From Streptomyces sp. V2I9 (lineage in GTDB: Bacteria; Actinomycetota; Actinomycetes; Streptomycetales; Streptomycetaceae), in NCBI RefSeq assembly GCF_030817475.1, contig NZ_JAUSZJ010000002.1, positions 4,354,626-4,418,625 on the forward strand: DNA of 64,000 nucleotides, given 5' to 3'. The notes under the pieces are model-generated. The model had not been told where the DNA came from. It did not search any database and saw nothing but the letters and a program-made list of their open reading frames with translations. The first letter of the stretch is position 1, and every line of letters starts with the position of its first letter. The position numbers and the translations under genes are program-made. Positions 8,604 to 16,983 of this stretch are shown piece by piece.

Positions 8604-9383
8604 ATGAACGCACTGCACAGCACCAGCTCAAGCGCGGTTGTCACGCGTCTCCACGATGTCGGCCGGAGCGGAGAGAAGTCCGGCGCCGTCACGAACGTAC
8701 GGGGGTGTGTTCGAGGCGCCGGACGTCAGCACCCGTCGGCCGCGGAGCAGGTGCGCAGGCCGGCGTTCATGGCGGTCGTCGACGCGCCGGCGGGGGACGG
8801 CGGGTCGAACGCGTACGGGAAGGCCACGGGGGATCGCACCGGCCGGACGGAGAACGCGGACGCCGAAGCGGCGTTCACGGCCTACGTCAAGGAGCGACGG
8901 GCCTCCCTGTACGCGACCGCCTACCACCTGACCGGAGACCGGTTCGAGGCCGAGGACCTGCTGCAGAGCGCCCTCTTCTCCACGTACCGGGCGTGGGACC
9001 GGATCAGCGACAAGGCCGCGGTCGGCGGCTATCTGCGCCGCACCATGACCAACCTGCACATCAGCGCCTGGCGCAGGCGCAAGCTCAACGAATACCCGAC
9101 CGAGGAGCTGCCGGAGACGGTGGGCGACACGGACGCGATGCGCGGCACGGAGCTGCGGGCGGTGCTCTGGCAGGCACTGGCCCGGCTGCCCGAACTCCAG
9201 CGCACGATGCTGGTCCTGCGGTACTACGAGGGCCGCACCGACCCGGAGATCGCGTCCATCCTCGACATCAGTGTCGGCACGGTGAAGTCGAGCATCTGGC
9301 GCTCCCTGCGCCGGCTGCGCGAGGACGAGGTCCTCAGCTTCGGACGTGACGAGCAGGAGTCCTTCGGCGAGCTGGTGGCCTGA
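8604..9383 (+). CDS. sigQ: ECF RNA polymerase sigma factor SigQ
   Basis: A 259-residue protein. The sigma-70 region 2 is seen at about residues 100-160 (LYATAYHLTGDRFEAEDLLQSA...YRAWDRI). Region 4 follows at about 185-240 (LWQALARLPELQRTMLVLRYYEGRTDPEIASILDISVGTVKS). An N-terminal extension of about 85 residues is unusually long and partly low-complexity. The ATG at 8604 follows AGGGGG; an upstream start at 8559 is possible. Location opposite afsQ1 and next to an AfsQ1 box identifies it as SigQ, a target of AfsQ1 that in S. coelicolor acts on antibiotic production. It is followed by a G-rich spacer and a hairpin. Confidence 0.93.
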   Translation: MNALHSTSSSAVVTRLHDVGRSGEKSGAVTNVRGCVRGAGRQHPSAAEQVRRPAFMAVVDAPAGDGGSNAYGKATGDRTGRTENADAEAAFTAYVKERRASLYATAYHLTGDRFEAEDLLQSALFSTYRAWDRISDKAAVGGYLRRTMTNLHISAWRRRKLNEYPTEELPETVGDTDAMRGTELRAVLWQALARLPELQRTMLVLRYYEGRTDPEIASILDISVGTVKSSIWRSLRRLREDEVLSFGRDEQESFGELVA

Positions 9384-9686
9384 GGCTGGGCCCTCCGTCT
9401 CGGGGGAGGCGGGGGCCACGGGGGGAAGTACGGGGGAGCAGGAAAAACGGGGACCGAGGGGACCCCCGGGGGAATGGGGATACGGGGGACACGGGGGAGC
9501 AACAAGGGGAAACGGTCCATCGCTTCGGGGGAGGCGTGGGCCAGGGGAAGACAGCGGGGTCGTACGGGCCGGGGGGCCCGGGCGACCCCGCTGTCGTCGA
9601 TCCCCCGCCGCGCCCGCCGGAATCCCCGCCGCGCCGCACCTACCGGAATTCCCGCCGTGCCGCGACGCACCCGCCGGCCGAGCCGC
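9384..9686. other. Noncoding G-run spacer with terminator between convergent genes
   Basis: 303 bp without a credible gene. From 9400 to 9530 the plus strand carries more than ten runs of four or more G spaced by a few bases, separated by A/T/C (acggggg-type units). This is a pattern able to form G-quadruplexes. The rest holds the hairpin at 9550-9595 and a C-rich stretch just beyond the end of the leftward kinase-like gene. Confidence 0.6.
9550..9595. terminator. Hairpin terminator between sigQ and the convergent kinase-like gene
   Basis: Perfect 13-bp arms (9550-9562 with 9583-9595) and a 20-nt loop that itself contains GGGCC/GGCCC complementarity. Confidence 0.7.
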
Positions 9687-10397
9687 CTACTCCGGGACCG
9701 GCGCCGTCACGTTCGCCCGGCGGCACCGGCCCGCCGCGGCGGCGGCGAAGCGGCCCAGGGCCTCTTCCTTGCCGCAGGGATACGCTCCCAGGGCCGTCTG
9801 GCGGGCCACGATGCGGCGCTCCGCGCGCATCAGCCGCCAGCCCCGCCGCAGCAGGAACGGGACCGACTTGCGGCCCTCGCGCAGGTCACGGACCAGGCGG
9901 CGGCGGAAGGTCGTCGTCGGGCGGCCGCGCAGGCAGAGCGCGTCGGCCAGCAGCCCCAGCTCCTGGCAGCGCCGCACGATGTCCGCCGCGAAGATGCCCT
10001 CCGCCACGAACAGCGGCGACCGCTCGATGTGGAAGGTCTCGTGGCCCGTACGGGAGCTGGTGGCGATGTCGTACACCGGGACGTCCGTGCTGCCGCACCG
10101 GCACAGCTCGGCGATGGCGGCGACCGCCGCGTCCGCGTCCCAGGACGCCGCGGAGTCCCAGTCGATGTCCGGGGAGCCGGGGACCTGCGGCAGCGTCGGG
10201 TCGCCCGCCTCCTTGTAGAAGTCGTCCAGGCGCAGCACCGGGAGGCCGGTGCGGGCGGCCAGGACGGACTTGCCGGAGCCTGAGGGGCCCGCGAGCAGGA
10301 CGACGCGGGTCGGGATCGGTTGGGAACTCACAGAACAGAAGTGTGAGGCATTGACCCGGGCAGGGGACCCCCCGGGCCGTCCGTTGGTATCCAGCAT
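9687..10397 (-). CDS. Uridine kinase-like P-loop protein
   Basis: About 236 residues. P-loop LLAGPSGSGKS lies near residue 35. LRLDDFYKE follows, the conserved Asp motif of uridine/pantothenate kinases, then DWDSAASWD and VYDIATSSRTG. A later LVRDLREGRKSVPFLLRRGWRLMRAE is an Arg-rich lid region. It would phosphorylate a nucleoside or similar small molecule; substrate not proven. The start is uncertain: ATG at 10397 (with GAGG close upstream) or GTG at 10331, just before the P-loop. The location near nucleoside catabolism genes fits a salvage role. Confidence 0.83.
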   Translation of the reverse strand: MLDTNGRPGGSPARVNASHFCSVSSQPIPTRVVLLAGPSGSGKSVLAARTGLPVLRLDDFYKEAGDPTLPQVPGSPDIDWDSAASWDADAAVAAIAELCRCGSTDVPVYDIATSSRTGHETFHIERSPLFVAEGIFAADIVRRCQELGLLADALCLRGRPTTTFRRRLVRDLREGRKSVPFLLRRGWRLMRAERRIVARQTALGAYPCGKEEALGRFAAAAAGRCRRANVTAPVPE

Positions 10398-10459
10398 CAC
10401 ACCTCAACTACTCTGCGCGCACAGACGATTACCCGACCAGGTTCGATCAGGTGGAAAAC

Positions 10460-10879
10460 ATGGGACTTCACGCACGCAAGCCCGAACGCCGCGCCCTGCT
10501 GCGCGCCGGTCTGACACTCACCGCCCTGGGAGCGGCCCTGGGGGCCGGTGCGGGCTCCGCCGGGGCCGTACAGCTGCCCGCCGTCTCCGAGGTCCCCGAC
10601 CAGGGCACCTCCGCCCTCAAGGCGGTGGGCGAGACGGCCGCGCCGGCGGTGACCAGCGCGCTCGGCACCTCGCTGGCCAGCAGTGTCGCCCCGGTCACCG
10701 ACCTTCAGCTCGACCCGCTGGCCAACACCGGGGTGGACCCGCTGGACAACGCCGTGGGTACCCAGATCGCCGACTTCAAGCCGGTGACCACCGCGATCGT
10801 CACCGGCCCCATCGCCAGTGGCGCCTCGCTGAGCGAGCTGCCCGTGGTGGGCCAGGTGACCGGTCTCGTCACCGGCTGA
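10460..10879 (+). CDS. Secreted Ala/Val-rich protein
   Basis: A 139-residue protein with an RR-containing N-terminus (KPERRALLRAG) and hydrophobic segment, likely cleaved near residue 35 (SAGA-VQLP). The mature part is about 100 residues, Cys-free, rich in Val, Thr, Leu, Pro and Asp, with repeated PVT/PVV blocks. It resembles the small secreted protein at 4101-4400. AGGTGG 5 nt before the ATG at 10460 fixes the start. Function unknown. Confidence 0.8.
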   Translation: MGLHARKPERRALLRAGLTLTALGAALGAGAGSAGAVQLPAVSEVPDQGTSALKAVGETAAPAVTSALGTSLASSVAPVTDLQLDPLANTGVDPLDNAVGTQIADFKPVTTAIVTGPIASGASLSELPVVGQVTGLVTG

Positions 10880-10892
10880 CGCGCGGGACACG

Positions 10893-10934
10893 CCGGACGG
10901 GGCCGCCTCGGGGTGGGAGGGCGGCCCCGTCCGG
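10893..10934. terminator. Bidirectional hairpin terminator
   Basis: Perfect 15-bp stem (10893-10907 with 10920-10934), 12-nt loop, between the secreted-protein gene and the convergent ALDH-like gene. Confidence 0.85.
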
Positions 10935-10951
10935 GTGCCGGATGCGGCGGG

Positions 10952-11890
10952 TCAGTACGAGGAGCCCGCGGCTCCCAGCGCGCCCGTCGGGTGCCACACC
11001 GTCTTGGTCTCCAGGAAGGCCGTCAGCCGGTGCGTTCCGGGGGAGGCGAACCAGTCCTCGGCGCCCGCCGCGCCCCCGTCCACAGGCTGGGGACGGAGGG
11101 CGCGCTTCAGGTTGTCGGCCGCGGCGATCTCCAGCTCCTTGGCCAGCGCCGTGTCCGCGCCGGTCAGGTCGATCGCGTTGACGTCCTGGTGGGCGGCGAG
11201 CGGGGCGGCGATCTCCGCCGTGACGCCCGACAGGATGTTGACCACGCCGCCGGGGACGTCCGAGGTGGCCAGTACCTCGCCCAGCGACAGCGCGGGCAGC
11301 GGGGCGTCGGCCGAGGCGACGACGACCGCGGTGTTGCCGGTGGCGATGACCGGGGCGATCACCGACACCAGGCCGAGGAGCGAGGACTCCTGCGGCGCGA
11401 GGACCGCGACCACGCCCGTCGGCTCGGTGGTGGAGAGGTTGAAGAAGGGGCCCGCGACCGGGTTGGCCCCGCCCGCGATCTGCCCGATCTTGTCGGTCCA
11501 GCCCGCGTACCAGACCCAGCGGTCGATCGCCGCGTCCACCACGGCGCCCGCCTTGGACTTCGACAGCCCCTCGGAGGCGGCCACCTCGCGGACGAACTGC
11601 TCCCGGCGCCCCTCCAGCATCTCCGCGACGCGGTAGAGGACCTGGCCCCGGTTGTAGGCGGTCGCGCCCGACCAGCCGCCGAACGCCTTGCGCGCCGCCA
11701 CGACCGCGTCACGCGCGTCCTTGCGGGAGGACTTCGGTGCGTTGGCGAGCCACTGGCCCTTGGAGTCCGTCACCTCGTACACCCGGCCGCTCTCGGAGCG
11801 GGGGAACTTGCCCCCGACGTACAGCTTGTAGGTCTTGAAGACGCCGAGACGCCGCTCGGCGGAGCCGTTGATCGGTTCGCGGTCAGACAT
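10952..11890 (-). CDS. Truncated, catalytically dead aldehyde-dehydrogenase-like protein
   Basis: A 312-residue protein that aligns by eye with the NAD-binding part of aldehyde dehydrogenases (YVGGKFPRSESGRVYEV, AARKAFGGWSGATAYNRGQVLYRVAEML, TGVVAVLAPQESS, APVIATGNTAVVV, VPGGVVNILSG). It ends about 170 residues short of a full enzyme. It contains no cysteine at all, so the catalytic thiol is absent, and the IPWNFP oxyanion Asn is replaced (LAPQES). Its start overlaps the stop of the active ALDH upstream by 8 bp, so it is translationally coupled. The intact reading frame argues for a retained role, perhaps as a partner subunit of the ALDH; that is inference. Confidence 0.88.
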   Translation of the reverse strand: MSDREPINGSAERRLGVFKTYKLYVGGKFPRSESGRVYEVTDSKGQWLANAPKSSRKDARDAVVAARKAFGGWSGATAYNRGQVLYRVAEMLEGRREQFVREVAASEGLSKSKAGAVVDAAIDRWVWYAGWTDKIGQIAGGANPVAGPFFNLSTTEPTGVVAVLAPQESSLLGLVSVIAPVIATGNTAVVVASADAPLPALSLGEVLATSDVPGGVVNILSGVTAEIAAPLAAHQDVNAIDLTGADTALAKELEIAAADNLKRALRPQPVDGGAAGAEDWFASPGTHRLTAFLETKTVWHPTGALGAAGSSY

Positions 11891-13319
11891 CGAGGTACGC
11901 CTCCAGGCCGTGGCGGCCGCCTTCGCGGCCGTAGCCCGACTCCTTGTAGCCGCCGAACGGCGACGTCGGGTCGAACTTGTTGAACGTGTTGGCCCAGACG
12001 ACGCCCGCCCGGAGCTTGTCGGCGACCGCGAGGATGCGGGAGCCCTTCTCCGTCCAGATGCCCGCCGAGAGGCCGTACTGCGTGTTGTTGGCCTTGGCGA
12101 CCGCCTCGTCCGGGGTGCGGAACGTGAGGACCGAGAGCACCGGGCCGAAGATCTCGTCCCGCGCCACCGTGTGCGCCTGCGTGACGTTCGTGAAGAGCGT
12201 CGGGGCGAACCAGTAGCCGGACGACGGCAGTTCGCACGGGGCGCTCCAGCGCTCCGCGCCCTCCGCCTCGCCGGTCTCCACCAGAGCGGTGATCCGGGCC
12301 AGCTGCTCGGCGGAGTTGATCGCGCCGATGTCGGTGTTCTTGTCCAGCGGGTCGCCCAGCCGCAGCGTGGACAGCCGCCGCTTCAGCGCGTCCAGCACCT
12401 CGTCCTGGACCGACTCCTGCACCAGCAGCCGGGAGCCCGCGCAGCAGACCTGGCCCTGGTTGAAGAAGATCCCGGTGACGATGCCCTCGACGGCCTGGTC
12501 GATCGGGGCGTCGTCGAACACGATGTTCGCGCCCTTGCCGCCCAGCTCCAGCGTGACCTTCTTGTCGGTGCCCGCGACGGAGCGCGCGATGGCCTTGCCG
12601 ACCGCGGTCGAGCCGGTGAAGGCGACCTTGTTCACGTCGGGGTGCGTGACGAGGGCCTCGCCCGCGTCGCCGTACCCGGTCAGGATGTTGACGACACCCT
12701 TCGGCAGCCCGGCCTGGCGGCAGATGTCCGCGAAGAACAGGGCGGAGAGCGGGGTCGTCTCGGCGGGCTTGAGGACCACCGTGTTGCCCGTGGCGAGCGC
12801 CGGGGCGATCTTCCACGCGAGCATCAGCAGCGGGAAGTTCCACGGGATGACCTGGCCTGCCACACCCAGCGGGCGCGGGTTCGCCCCGTACCCCGCGTGG
12901 TCCAGCTTGTCGGCCCAGCCGGCGTAGTAGAAGAAGTGCGCGGCGACCAGCGGGAGGTCCGCGTCGCGGGTCTCCTTGATCGGCTTGCCGTTGTCGAGCG
13001 TCTCCAGGACGGCCAGCTCACGGCTGCGCTCCTGGATGATCCGAGCGATCCGGAACAGGTACTTGGCGCGCTCGGAGCCGGGCAGCGCCGACCACTTCCC
13101 GAACGCCTTCCGGGCCGCCTTCACGGCCCGGTCCACGTCCGCCGTGCCCGCGCGCGCGACCTCGGAGAGAACCTCCTCGGTGCTCGGCGAGACGGTCTTG
13201 AAGACCTTGCCCTCGGCGGCCTCGGTGAACTCGCCGTCGATGAACAGCCCGTAGGACGGGGCGATGTCGACGACGGAACGGGACTCCGGCGCCGGTGCGT
13301 ACTCGAATGCGGATGCCAT
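11883..13319 (-). CDS. Aldehyde dehydrogenase (NAD(P)+)
   Basis: A 478-residue full-length ALDH. Visible: IPWNFPLLM (oxyanion Asn161), TGNTVVLKPAE (cofactor Lys), FTGSTAVGK, ELGGKGANIVF (Glu258), NQGQVCCAG (catalytic Cys292) and EIFGPVLSV near the C-terminus. It lies 5 bp downstream of deoC, whose product releases acetaldehyde from deoxyribose-5-phosphate. Oxidation of that acetaldehyde to acetate is the likely job, an inference from the operon. It is co-transcribed from the deoC promoter with operator copy 2. Confidence 0.95.
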   Translation of the reverse strand: MASAFEYAPAPESRSVVDIAPSYGLFIDGEFTEAAEGKVFKTVSPSTEEVLSEVARAGTADVDRAVKAARKAFGKWSALPGSERAKYLFRIARIIQERSRELAVLETLDNGKPIKETRDADLPLVAAHFFYYAGWADKLDHAGYGANPRPLGVAGQVIPWNFPLLMLAWKIAPALATGNTVVLKPAETTPLSALFFADICRQAGLPKGVVNILTGYGDAGEALVTHPDVNKVAFTGSTAVGKAIARSVAGTDKKVTLELGGKGANIVFDDAPIDQAVEGIVTGIFFNQGQVCCAGSRLLVQESVQDEVLDALKRRLSTLRLGDPLDKNTDIGAINSAEQLARITALVETGEAEGAERWSAPCELPSSGYWFAPTLFTNVTQAHTVARDEIFGPVLSVLTFRTPDEAVAKANNTQYGLSAGIWTEKGSRILAVADKLRAGVVWANTFNKFDPTSPFGGYKESGYGREGGRHGLEAYLDV

Positions 13320-13324
13320 GGCTA

Positions 13325-14278
13325 TCAGTCCACCGTCACGTAATCGGGGCCGGAGTAACGGCCGGTGCTGAGCTTCTGGCGCTGCATCAGCAGGTCGTTG
13401 AGCAGGCTGGACGCGCCGAACCGGAACCAGTGCGGGTCCAGCCAGTCCTCGCCCGCGGTCTCGTTCACCAGGACCAGGAACTTCACCGCGTCCTTGGTGG
13501 TGCGGATACCGCCGGCGGGCTTCACACCGATCTGTACGCCGGTGGCCGCCCGGAAGTCGCGCACGGCCTCCAGCATGAGGAGGGTGTTGGCGGGGGTGGC
13601 GTTGGTGGCCACCTTGCCGGTCGAGGTCTTGATGAAGTCCGCGCCCGCCAGCATCCCGATCCAGGAGGCCCGGCGGATGTTGTCGTACGTGGACAGCTCG
13701 CCGGTCTCGAAGATCACCTTGAGGCGGGCCGGGCCGCACTCCGCCTTCACGGCGGTGATCTCCTCGTAGACCTTCAGGAACCGGCCGGAGAGGAACGCCC
13801 CCCGGTCGATCACCATGTCGATCTCGTCCGCCCCGGCCGCCACGGCGTCGCGGACGTCCGCGAGCTTGACGTCCAGCGCCGCCCGGCCCGCCGGGAAGGC
13901 GGTCGCCACGGACGCCACCTTCACACCGGAGCCGGCCAGCGCGGCGGCGGCGGTGGCCGCCATGTCGGGGTAGACGCAGACGGCCGCGGTGCGCGGGGTC
14001 GTGCGGTCGGTCGGGTCGGGGTTGACGGCCTTGGCGGCGAGAGCCCGGACCTTGCCCGGGGTGTCCGCGCCTTCCAGCGTCGTCAGGTCGATCATCGAGA
14101 TGGCGAGATCGATGGCGTACGCCTTGGCCGTCGTCTTGATCGAACGGGTTCCGAGGGCGGCGGCGCGCGCTTCGAGGCCGACGGCGTCGACGCCGGGCAG
14201 CCCGAACAGGAAGCGGCGCAGCGCACTGTCGGACGCCGTCGCGTCGGAGAATGCGGGAGCAGTGGTGGGCATGGTCAC
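13325..14278 (-). CDS. deoC: Deoxyribose-phosphate aldolase
   Basis: A 317-residue TIM-barrel aldolase that splits deoxyribose-5-phosphate into acetaldehyde and glyceraldehyde-3-phosphate. Key motifs: VCVYPDM, DEIDMVID, LKVIFETGEL and FIKTSTGK with the Schiff-base Lys217, then GVKPAGGIRT (phosphate binding). It is longer at the N-terminus than E. coli DeoC, as in other actinobacteria. The GTG at 14278 is preferred because TATGCT lies 6 nt upstream (leaderless); an ATG at 14272 is the alternative. It is the first gene of an operon with the ALDH and ALDH-like genes, under operator copy 2. Confidence 0.95.
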   Translation of the reverse strand: MTMPTTAPAFSDATASDSALRRFLFGLPGVDAVGLEARAAALGTRSIKTTAKAYAIDLAISMIDLTTLEGADTPGKVRALAAKAVNPDPTDRTTPRTAAVCVYPDMAATAAAALAGSGVKVASVATAFPAGRAALDVKLADVRDAVAAGADEIDMVIDRGAFLSGRFLKVYEEITAVKAECGPARLKVIFETGELSTYDNIRRASWIGMLAGADFIKTSTGKVATNATPANTLLMLEAVRDFRAATGVQIGVKPAGGIRTTKDAVKFLVLVNETAGEDWLDPHWFRFGASSLLNDLLMQRQKLSTGRYSGPDYVTVD

Positions 14279-14291
14279 CAGAGGAGCATAT

Positions 14292-14303
14292 CTACGCGCG
14301 TAG
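14292..14303. promoter_or_regulatory. Palindromic operator CTACGCGCGTAG upstream of deoC (copy 2 of 3)
   Basis: Identical 12-bp palindrome. One base separates it from the -10-like TATGCT (14285-14290, minus strand) of deoC, so it occupies the -10/-35 spacer. Same element as at add and deoD. Confidence 0.75.
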
Positions 14304-14512
14304 CGACCTGTACAGGGGGCCAGGTCATCCGGGCGTTCCGCACGAGGCCGCGGGCAGCCGGTGCGCTCCGTCCCCGACGCCGGGTGCGTCCCGCGCCCGA
14401 CGGCCGTACGTCCCGCTTCCGGGGCCGCGTGCCGCGGCGACCTGGTGCGACCCGCGGCCGGGCGGCACGGCCGCTCCGCCGACCTCCGTGCCCGTCAGGC
14501 AGAATCGGCCCC

Positions 14513-15151
14513 ATGACGAGCCCCACACCTCCCGCAGAGCCGCCCTACGCCGACCGGACCTACCGGTCCGTCGCCGCGCTGGTCTGCGGGGTGCTGCTGC
14601 TCCTGCTGATCGCCTGGATGGCCGGCGACGCCATGATCCGGGGCGAGGGCCGCGTGCCGTGGCTGGCGGCGGGGGCCCTGCTGCTCGTGGTGCCGCTGGT
14701 CGTGGCCTTCACCCTGCGGCCCGCGGTCTTCGTGAACGACGAGCGCATCCGCGTCCGCAACCCGTTCCGGACGATCCTGCTCCCCTGGACCGAGGTCGCC
14801 GACGTGCGCGCCTCGTACTCCTCCGAGCTGCTCGCCCAGGACGGCGCGAAGTACCAGCTCTGGGCGGTCCCCGTCTCGCTGCGCGCCCGCAAGCGCGCGG
14901 CGCGCAGCGCGGCCCGCGCGGCGCACGACGACCCCTACGGCCGTACGTCGGTCAGCGCCGACGTCCGCGACTCCGCCGCCCGCACCGCCTCCGCCGACCA
15001 GACCGTCCGCGATCTGCGGGACCTGGCCGAGGGCGCGGGCGGGACGACGCCGGAGGGCGCGGCCGAGGTCTCGGTGCGCTGGGCGTACGAGGTGATGGCC
15101 CCGGCCGTGGCCGGCGCGGTCGTGCTCGCGGTGGTCTGGGCGGTGGGCTGA
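14513..15151 (+). CDS. PH-domain membrane protein
   Basis: A 212-residue protein with two N-terminal membrane spans (about residues 20-40 and 48-66). A bacterial PH-like (YdbS-type) segment follows (TLRPAVFVNDERIRVRNPFRTILLPWTEVADVRASYS). Then comes a charged Ala/Arg-rich linker and a C-terminal hydrophobic helix. This matches the Streptomyces PH-domain membrane family. The ATG has CAGAAT 7 nt upstream. It reads divergently from deoC and converges on the phospho-sugar mutase; its relation to nucleoside catabolism is unclear. Confidence 0.83.
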   Translation: MTSPTPPAEPPYADRTYRSVAALVCGVLLLLLIAWMAGDAMIRGEGRVPWLAAGALLLVVPLVVAFTLRPAVFVNDERIRVRNPFRTILLPWTEVADVRASYSSELLAQDGAKYQLWAVPVSLRARKRAARSAARAAHDDPYGRTSVSADVRDSAARTASADQTVRDLRDLAEGAGGTTPEGAAEVSVRWAYEVMAPAVAGAVVLAVVWAVG

Positions 15152-15270
15152 CCAGCCCCGGCGGACCTGCGGACGGCCGAACGCCGCCCGCGTGCCCCCT
15201 GATGGCCGAACGCTGCCCGGCGTGACCACGGACGGCCGCGGGCTGCCGGGCGTGACCGCCGACGGCGCTG

Positions 15271-15324
15271 GAGGAGGAGGGGCCGGCCCGGTGGAAGCTT
15301 CCACCGGGCCGGCGCCTCCTCCTC
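15271..15324. terminator. Very long bidirectional hairpin
   Basis: A perfect 32-nt palindrome (15282-15313) extended by a further 10 bp (15271-15280 with 15315-15324) after one G-G mismatch, giving a stem of about 26 bp. It lies between the convergent PH-domain and phospho-sugar mutase genes. Confidence 0.85.
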
Positions 15325-15342
15325 GCTTCTCCCGCGCGGTCC

Positions 15343-16983
15343 TCAGATCCCGGCGGCCGCCGCCAGGTCCCGCTTGATCGCGGCGAGCAGTTCCGCTCCC
15401 CGGACCCGCGCCGCGGGCAGCCCGGCCGCGTCCGCCACCGGGACGACGACCTCCAGGTAGCACTTCAGCTTCGGCTCGGTGCCGCTCGGGCGGACGATCA
15501 CCCGCGCGCCCTCCAGGTGGTAGCGCAGCCCGTCGGTGGGCGGCAGCCGGTCCGTGCCCCGCGTCAGGTCCTCGGCCGAGGTGACCGCCAGGCCCGCGAG
15601 GGCGGTCGGCGGCTGCTCGCGGAGGCGGGCCATGGCGTCCGCGATGACCGTCAGGTCCTCCACCCGCACCGAGAGCTGGTCGGTGGCGTGCAGGCCGTGG
15701 GCGAGCGCCAGGTCGTCCAGCAGGTCCAGGAGCGTACGGCTCCGCTCCTTGAGCACGGAGGCCAGCTCGGCGACGAGGAGGGCGGCGGTGATGCCGTCCT
15801 TGTCCCGGACGCCCTCGGGGTCGACGCAGTAGCCGAGCGCCTCCTCGTACCCGTACCGCAGGCCGTCCACCCGCGCGATCCACTTGAAGCCGGTCAGCGT
15901 CTCCTCGTACCCGAGGCCCGCCTTCTCCGCGATCCGGCCGAGCAGCGAGGAGGACACGATCGACTCCGCGAACACGCCGGAGACGCCCCGCTCCACCAGG
16001 TGCGCCGCGAGCAGCGCGCCCACCTCGTCGCCGCGCAGCATCCGCCAGCCGCCCTCCACCGAGGTGTCGGGCACGGCGACGGCGCAGCGGTCCGCGTCCG
16101 GGTCGTTGGCGATGATCAGGTCCGGCGCGGCCCGGCGCGCGGTGGCGAAGGCGAGATCCATCGCGCCGGGCTCCTCCGGATTGGGGAAGGCCACGGTGGG
16201 GAACGAGGGGTCCGGCTCGGCCTGCTCGGCGACGAGCACCGGCGCGGGGAAGCCGGCCCGCTCGAACGCGGCGGTCAGCACCGAGGTGCCGACGCCGTGC
16301 ATCGCCGTGTGGACGATGCGTGCGGTCCGGGGGCTGCCGGCGGCCAGGACCGCGTCCGTACGGGCCAGGTAGGCGTCCAGGACGTCCTCGCCCAGCGTCT
16401 CCCAGCCGTCCTCCGGACGGACCACGCCGTCCAGCGGGCCGACCGCTGCGATGGCGGCCGCGATCTCGCCGTCGGCGGGGGGCACGATCTGCGAGCCGTC
16501 GCCGAGGTAGACCTTGTAGCCGTTGTCGCGCGGCGGGTTGTGGCTGGCGGTGACCTCGACCCCGGCGACCGCACCCAGATGCCGTATGGCGTACGCCAGG
16601 ACGGGGGTGGGGAGCGGGCGCGGCAGGACGGCGGCGCGCAGCCCCGCACCGGTCATCACGGCGGCGGTGTCGCGCGCGAAGTCGGCGGACTTGTAGCGGG
16701 CGTCGTAGCCCACCACGACGAGCCCGCCCTCCTGCCCCTGCGCCTTCAGGTAGGCGGCGAGACCGGCCGCCGCCCGGATCACCACGGACCGGTTCATCCG
16801 CATCGGCCCGGCCCCGAGCTCGCCGCGCAGCCCGGCGGTGCCGAACTGGAGCGTGCCCGCGAAACGGGCGGCCAGCTCCTGGGTGTCGCCGGCCTCGATC
16901 AGCGCGGCCAGCTCGTCGCGCGTCTCGGGGTCGGGGTCCTCGGCCAGCCAGGTTCTGGCCTGCGCGATGAGGTCGTGCTGCAC
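15343..16983 (-). CDS. Phospho-sugar mutase, candidate phosphopentomutase
   Basis: A 546-residue alpha-D-phosphohexomutase-fold enzyme: FGTAGLRG start signature, active-site loop VTASHNPPRDNG with phosphoserine Ser147, metal loop NDPDADR, sugar loop RGDEVGAL and phosphate loop RPSGTEPKLKCYLE. The length and FGTAGLRG start put it in the PGM2/PgcA-like group, which includes pentose-phosphate mutases. It lies in the same direction and next to the nucleoside phosphorylase, in a cluster with deoC. Conversion of (deoxy)ribose-1-phosphate to the 5-phosphate is the likely role; phosphoglucomutase or phosphomannomutase activity is the conventional alternative. Confidence 0.92.
   Translation of the reverse strand: MQHDLIAQARTWLAEDPDPETRDELAALIEAGDTQELAARFAGTLQFGTAGLRGELGAGPMRMNRSVVIRAAAGLAAYLKAQGQEGGLVVVGYDARYKSADFARDTAAVMTGAGLRAAVLPRPLPTPVLAYAIRHLGAVAGVEVTASHNPPRDNGYKVYLGDGSQIVPPADGEIAAAIAAVGPLDGVVRPEDGWETLGEDVLDAYLARTDAVLAAGSPRTARIVHTAMHGVGTSVLTAAFERAGFPAPVLVAEQAEPDPSFPTVAFPNPEEPGAMDLAFATARRAAPDLIIANDPDADRCAVAVPDTSVEGGWRMLRGDEVGALLAAHLVERGVSGVFAESIVSSSLLGRIAEKAGLGYEETLTGFKWIARVDGLRYGYEEALGYCVDPEGVRDKDGITAALLVAELASVLKERSRTLLDLLDDLALAHGLHATDQLSVRVEDLTVIADAMARLREQPPTALAGLAVTSAEDLTRGTDRLPPTDGLRYHLEGARVIVRPSGTEPKLKCYLEVVVPVADAAGLPAARVRGAELLAAIKRDLAAAAGI

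Noticed and set aside
14278..14526. Short leftward open frames between deoC and the PH-domain gene
   Set aside because: They overlap the deoC promoter and operator and have no coding features.
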